Shown piece after piece: positions 61,093-64,000 of a stretch of DNA of 64,000 nt. Every line of letters begins with the position of its first letter. Position 1 is the stretch's first letter. A program made the position numbers and the translations under genes. The stretch is from Rhodothermales bacterium. GTDB taxonomy: Bacteria; Bacteroidota; Rhodothermia; Rhodothermales; JAHQVL01. The stretch spans positions 434,001-498,000 of the forward strand of contig JAWKNW010000001.1 of the NCBI GenBank assembly GCA_041391505.1, written 5' to 3'. Under the pieces are notes generated by a model, which saw nothing but the letters and a program-made list of their open reading frames with translations, was not told the origin of the DNA and ran no database searches.

Positions 61093-61990
61093 CCTCCCGG
61101 TACGCCTTGATCAGCGCCATCTCGCCTTCTTTCCCTTCGCCGAAGACGCCGTGTTCCATCCCGAGGATGCCGGTGTAGCCCTTATCGTGGATGTGCTGGA
61201 AGATGTTTTTGTAGTTCATCTCCCCGGTCGTGGGCTCCTTGCGGCCCGGCACGTCGCCGATCTGGATGTAGGCGATCTCCGACCAGCCGAGGTCCATGTT
61301 GGCGATAAGGTTGCCGATGGAGACCTGCTGGTGGTAGAGGTCGTCCAGCAGCTTGACGGCGGGGCTTCCGACCGCTTTGCAGATGTTGTAGCCGTGCGGC
61401 ACGCTGCGGACGAAATGATTGGGGTGGTTGAAGTGGTTGAGCGGCTCGAGCACCATCACGAGGTTATGCGGTTCGAACACCTCCGCGCCCCGCTTCAGGG
61501 CCTCGATGATGTTCGCGGTCTGAAACTCCGGATCGAGCCGGTGCTCGGTGTGGCCCGGGACGAGCGTCATCCAGGTGGCGTTGACGCGTTTGGCGACCTC
61601 GACGGACTCCTCGAGTTGCTTCACCAGATCCTCCACGAATTCGGGTTTTCCCGTCGTGAGCGAGGCTTCGCGCGCGTTGTAGCACACGAAGACGCCCATC
61701 TCCATGTTCAGCCGGGCCAGTTCGCGCCCGATGGCTTCCTGTTCCTCGGGGGTCCGCCGCTTCAGGTTGTTGTCTTCGATGGCGGTGAATCCCTGGTCGG
61801 CCATGAACTTGATCTGATCGATCAGATCCTCGCCGGCATGATTCGTAAACATCCCGAAATGCGGGGCAAACTTCATGCGGAAGGGAGCGGCGGCCGGCGT
61901 GGCTGACGGGGCCTGGGCGGTGAGCACACGGGGTGCGGCAACGAGCGCGGAGGCCGCGGCCCCGCTGCGTAGAAAATCGCGACGGTCCAT
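61079..61990 (-). CDS. Hydroxypyruvate-isomerase-like TIM barrel with Tat-type signal
   Basis: 303 aa from the ATG at 61990, which begins MDRRDFLRSGAAASALVAAP, a Tat signal (RRDFLR) ending LTAQ; the open frame above that is unlikely. The barrel matches the Hyi/AP-endonuclease-2 family: MKFAPHFGMFTNHAGEDLID, VMVLEPLNHFNHPNHFVRSV, VKLLDDLYHQQVSIGNLIAN, IAYIQIGDVPGRKEPTTGEM, and GILGMEHGVFGEGKEGE. It should act on a small keto acid or sugar, but in the periplasm. Exported members are common in Bacteroidota and their substrates are mostly unknown. Confidence 0.88.
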   Translation of the reverse strand: MDRRDFLRSGAAASALVAAPRVLTAQAPSATPAAAPFRMKFAPHFGMFTNHAGEDLIDQIKFMADQGFTAIEDNNLKRRTPEEQEAIGRELARLNMEMGVFVCYNAREASLTTGKPEFVEDLVKQLEESVEVAKRVNATWMTLVPGHTEHRLDPEFQTANIIEALKRGAEVFEPHNLVMVLEPLNHFNHPNHFVRSVPHGYNICKAVGSPAVKLLDDLYHQQVSIGNLIANMDLGWSEIAYIQIGDVPGRKEPTTGEMNYKNIFQHIHDKGYTGILGMEHGVFGEGKEGEMALIKAYREVDLS

Positions 61991-62083
61991 GAGGGCGAAG
62001 GGTTGGATGGGGAGGGAGGGCGCACGCATCCATCGGAATGCCTGCGTGTGCATGTAGAATAGCGTTTCATCATGGAAAAAAAC

Positions 62084-62113
62084 AAAAAAAAGCCCGGCCA
62101 TAATGACCGGGCT
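62084..62113 (-). terminator. Rho-independent terminator after the second plug lipoprotein gene
   Basis: Arms AGCCCGG (62091-62097) and CCGGGCT (62107-62113). On the minus strand the stem is followed by a run of seven or eight T. On the plus strand CGTTTTT follows, so it may work in both directions. It separates the plug gene from the Hyi-like gene. Confidence 0.88.
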
Positions 62114-62144
62114 TTCGTTTTTCCCGAAACGATGCGGTGACGCC

Positions 62145-62666
62145 CTACTCGTTGTCGTCCGGCCCGAGTTTCGTCGTGATCAGCACCACGCCGTTCGCGC
62201 CCCGCGCGCCGTAGAGCGCCGTGGAGCCGACGTCCTTGATGATCTCGATGCGCTTCACGTCGCGGATGTTCAGCCAGCTGAGACCGTTCCCGTCGTGATG
62301 CAGCACGGGCATGCCGTCGACGACATACAGGGGTTCGGTTCCACCGAGGAAGGAGCTGGCGTTGCGGATCCGGACTTTGAAGCCGCCACCGGGCAGTTCA
62401 TCCACCTCCACGCCGGCGACCTGACCGTGCAGCAATTGCTCGGTGAAGGCGTGCTGCCGGTTGTTCTCCTCGTCCTCGACGACCGAGGCCCAGCCGACAT
62501 GCTGGCCGGCGGCGGCCGCGATGCCGCGCGAGCGTACGTCCGCGACGTACGGATCCACTTCCTCTTCAGGCTCCTCGGAGGCCATGTCACGGCTCGAGGC
62601 GCATGCGCCCAGTACGAGAGGAGCGCCGAGGCAAAAACAGGCAATCAGCAGGCGTGAACCAGGCAT
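62145..62666 (-). CDS. Barrel-less TonB-plug-domain lipoprotein, copy 2
   Basis: 173 aa from the ATG at 62666. Lipobox VLGA-C (Cys 22), acidic linker (EEPEEEVD), then RSRGIAAAAGQHVGWASVV, which matches RSGPIAAAAGENTRWADVV of copy 1, and a full plug: FTEQLLHGQVAGVEVDELPG, FKVRIRNASSFLGGTEPLYV, VDGMPVLHHDG, IRDVKRIEIIKDVGSTALYG, ARGANGVVLITTK. It ends with GPDDNE and a good terminator, so the short length is by design. The conserved IAAAAG-W segment before the plug, shared by both copies, suggests a two-part domain family. Function unknown. Confidence 0.87.
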   Translation of the reverse strand: MPGSRLLIACFCLGAPLVLGACASSRDMASEEPEEEVDPYVADVRSRGIAAAAGQHVGWASVVEDEENNRQHAFTEQLLHGQVAGVEVDELPGGGFKVRIRNASSFLGGTEPLYVVDGMPVLHHDGNGLSWLNIRDVKRIEIIKDVGSTALYGARGANGVVLITTKLGPDDNE

Positions 62667-62742
62667 AGGCGTAGGCGGATAACCGCTGGAATGGGTGCAC
62701 GATGTTGAATGGCGCGTCGGACGCGACGGTTCCTGTCGCCCC

Positions 62743-62784
62743 AAAAGCCGCGCCCCCTGCATCCAGGGATACAGGGGGCGCGGC
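62743..62784 (-). terminator. Rho-independent terminator of the SusD operon
   Basis: Perfect 13-bp arms GCCGCGCCCCCTG (62747-62759) and CAGGGGGCGCGGC (62772-62784) with a 12-nt loop; on the minus strand it is followed by TTTT. It lies about 245 bp after the SusD stop. Confidence 0.8.
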
Positions 62785-62872
62785 GCGGTACGGTGTCTGT
62801 CTGAACGCGTTCGGGTTGTCCCGAAGCATTCAAGTCGCTTCTAAAACCGAGCTGAATCCAGAATCAAGCTCA

Positions 62873-62905
62873 GGATACGACGCCGTCTGAAGATTATTCA
62901 GACAG
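62873..62905. repeat. Palindromic dispersed repeat, copy 2 (GTCTGAA family)
   Basis: GGATACG (62873-62879), then arms GTCTGAA (62885-62891) and TTCAGAC (62897-62903) followed by AG. Same layout as copies 1 and 3, with a CTGAAT segment about 20 bp before GGATACG. Confidence 0.75.
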
Positions 62906-62993
62906 TGCCTCAGCAGGTCCTGAACATGCTGTTCAACATGCCTTCAGCGCACTGTCTCAGGGCATCAGGCGTGTAGAACCTGAAACGAGTTGA

Positions 62994-63022
62994 GGATACG
63001 GCGCGGTCTGAAGATGTCAGAC
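62994..63022. repeat. Palindromic dispersed repeat, copy 3 (GTCTGAA family)
   Basis: GGATACG (62994-63000), then arms GTCTGA (63006-63011) and TCAGAC (63017-63022). It ends 5 bp from the SusD stop codon. Confidence 0.75.
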
Positions 63023-63027
63023 TGCGC

Positions 63028-64000
63028 CTAGTTCCAGCCTGGATTCTGCGTCAATTCGCCGAGCAGGATTTCGCGGGGCGGGACCATATACAGGAAGCGG
63101 TCCGGCCGGATGTTGTACACATCCAGCGTCTTCGAGTCGCGCGCGCGGAAGGCCTGACCGTGCGCGACCATCACGCGTTCCGCGACGTCGGAGCCGAAGC
63201 GCATGAGGTCGAGCCAGTAGTGGCCTTCGCCCAGCAGTTCGATCATCCGCTCGTGCAGGATGGCATCGCCCATCGGGCTGCCGGTCGTGGCGCCCGAGAA
63301 ATCACCCAGGTTGACCGGCGGCAGGCCGGCACGGTCGCGCACCCGGTTCAGGTACGTCATCGCCTGCCCATCGTTGCTCGAGCGCCAGTACGCTTCCGCC
63401 GCCGAGAGGAGCGCGTCGGCGAACCGGAACGAGATCCAGTTGACGTTCATCTGGCCCTGGCCGTTGATGGCCGCCGGCCAGTAGAACTTGTTGAGGTACG
63501 GGATCGAGTCGTTGAAGGCGATTTCCGGGTAGGCGCTATTGCCCGCGGCTTCCCACCAGCCGATCGCGTCGGCGTACCGCAGGTCGCCCGGCTCGTACGC
63601 GTTGATCACGTCCGGCGTCGGCATGTACCGGCCGAGGGGTACGACGGTCGGGATGGCGAAGACGCCGCCGGCCGTGTACGGCAGGATGTCCACGAGGAGC
63701 GCGTCGATCTGCGGCTGCCCGGCGATGTTCGGGTTGAACTGCAGTTCGAAGATCGATTCCGCGTTGTTCTTGTTCGCGGGATCGAAGACCGACAGGTAGG
63801 TCGGCATCATCGAGTAGCTGTAGGGGCCCGCGTCGAGTGCCGTGAATTCGGTGGCGGCGCCGGTGAAGTTGCCGGTGAGCAGGTAGGTCTTGCCCAGCAG
63901 GAAGCGCGCGGCACCCTGCGTGGCACGACCCACGTTGGCCCCGCTGTAGCTGACGGGCAGCTTCGCGATGGCATCCTGAAGGTCGGTCACGATCTGGGTG
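63028..64000 (-). CDS. SusD/RagB-family outer-membrane lipoprotein, C-terminal part (5' end outside the window)
   Basis: At least 323 residues; the frame is open to the right edge, so signal peptide and lipobox are not visible. Family marks: DLQDAIAKLPVSYS, ATQGAARFLLGKTYLLTGNF, DPANKNNAESIFELQFNPNI, ISFRFADALLSAAEAYWRSS, YLNRVRDRAGLPPVNL, ILHERMIELLGEGHYWLDLM, MVPPREILLGELTQNPGWN. It is the surface glycan-binding partner of a SusC-type receptor, which should be encoded just beyond the right edge. It suggests a polysaccharide utilisation locus continuing off the window; the nearby xylA and epimerases may serve it. Confidence 0.97.
   Translation of the reverse strand, partial: TQIVTDLQDAIAKLPVSYSGANVGRATQGAARFLLGKTYLLTGNFTGAATEFTALDAGPYSYSMMPTYLSVFDPANKNNAESIFELQFNPNIAGQPQIDALLVDILPYTAGGVFAIPTVVPLGRYMPTPDVINAYEPGDLRYADAIGWWEAAGNSAYPEIAFNDSIPYLNKFYWPAAINGQGQMNVNWISFRFADALLSAAEAYWRSSNDGQAMTYLNRVRDRAGLPPVNLGDFSGATTGSPMGDAILHERMIELLGEGHYWLDLMRFGSDVAERVMVAHGQAFRARDSKTLDVYNIRPDRFLYMVPPREILLGELTQNPGWN

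Larger units (their letters stand above)
62667..63027. other. Intergenic region with a terminator and two palindromic repeats
   Basis: 361 bp between the SusD gene and the second plug gene, both on the minus strand. It holds the SusD terminator (62743-62784) and two copies of the GTCTGAA palindrome (62873-62905 and 62994-63022). Between these, CAGTGC near 62903 and GCACTG near 62948 can also pair. No ORF was supported. Confidence 0.65.

Noticed and set aside
1..64000. tRNA, rRNA, integrase, transposase or phage genes
   Set aside because: None was recognised; the palindromic elements listed are the only mobile-like features.

Overview
The window is high-GC bacterial DNA, densely coded on both strands, with no rRNA, tRNA, phage, IS or CRISPR seen. 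It looks like a heterotroph of the Rhodothermota (Bacteroidota-related, Rhodothermales-like). The reasons are a SusD/RagB lipoprotein, a TonB receptor with an N-terminal CarboxypepD_reg-like domain, a PorV/PorQ-family barrel, five proteins ending in type IX secretion (T9SS) sorting domains, and DUF5916 and PhyH families, all combined with high GC and two good TTGACx-N17 promoters. Taxonomy is inferred from gene content only.

Layout. 1-6.9 kb (+): the end of a carboxylesterase joined in frame to a PQQ quinoprotein with a cytochrome c domain, a glucose/sorbosone-dehydrogenase-type lipoprotein with cytochrome c, and a sulfatase. 6.9-9.3 kb (-): an inorganic-carbon uptake set (SbtA bicarbonate permease, SbtB-like PII protein, unknown protein, MpsC/DUF2294). 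9.3-12.3 kb (-): a lectin-like lipoprotein and a DUF5916 barrel. 12.5-17.8 kb (+): carboxylesterase and GH78 alpha-L-rhamnosidase. 18.0-30.5 kb (-): a one-direction locus with a six-hairpin glycosidase, two sugar ABC permeases, a solute-binding protein, a lyase-like toroid protein, a BNR propeller, two PhyH dioxygenases, a MetE-like methyltransferase and an SSS symporter. 30.6-37.3 kb (-): TonB receptor, T9SS client and PorV-like barrel. 37.7-41.8 kb (-): MacA-like adaptor, MacB-like permease and TolC, without an ATPase. 42.1-45.9 kb (+): LVIVD propeller, small secreted protein, multicopper oxidase. 45.9-54.7 kb (-): a set of exported, mostly T9SS-targeted, propeller and haem-type proteins. 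55.0-59.1 kb (+): CocE-type hydrolase, small T9SS protein, xylose isomerase. 59.3-64.0 kb (-): two barrel-less TonB-plug lipoproteins that bracket two sugar isomerase/epimerase TIM barrels, then the C-terminal part of a SusD protein running off the right edge.

Taken together the genes describe capture and breakdown of complex, probably sulfated and rhamnose-containing glycans at the cell surface, uptake of sugars by SusD-type and ABC routes, sugar isomerisation inside, and oxidation of sugars or polyols in the envelope by quinoprotein-like propellers with cytochrome-like partners. The least explained items are the paired plug-only lipoproteins, the T9SS redox-like set at 46.7-54.7 kb, the esterase-quinoprotein fusion, and a dispersed palindromic repeat built around GTCTGAA/TTCAGAC. 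Many long ORFs antisense to real genes are high-GC shadows and were left out.
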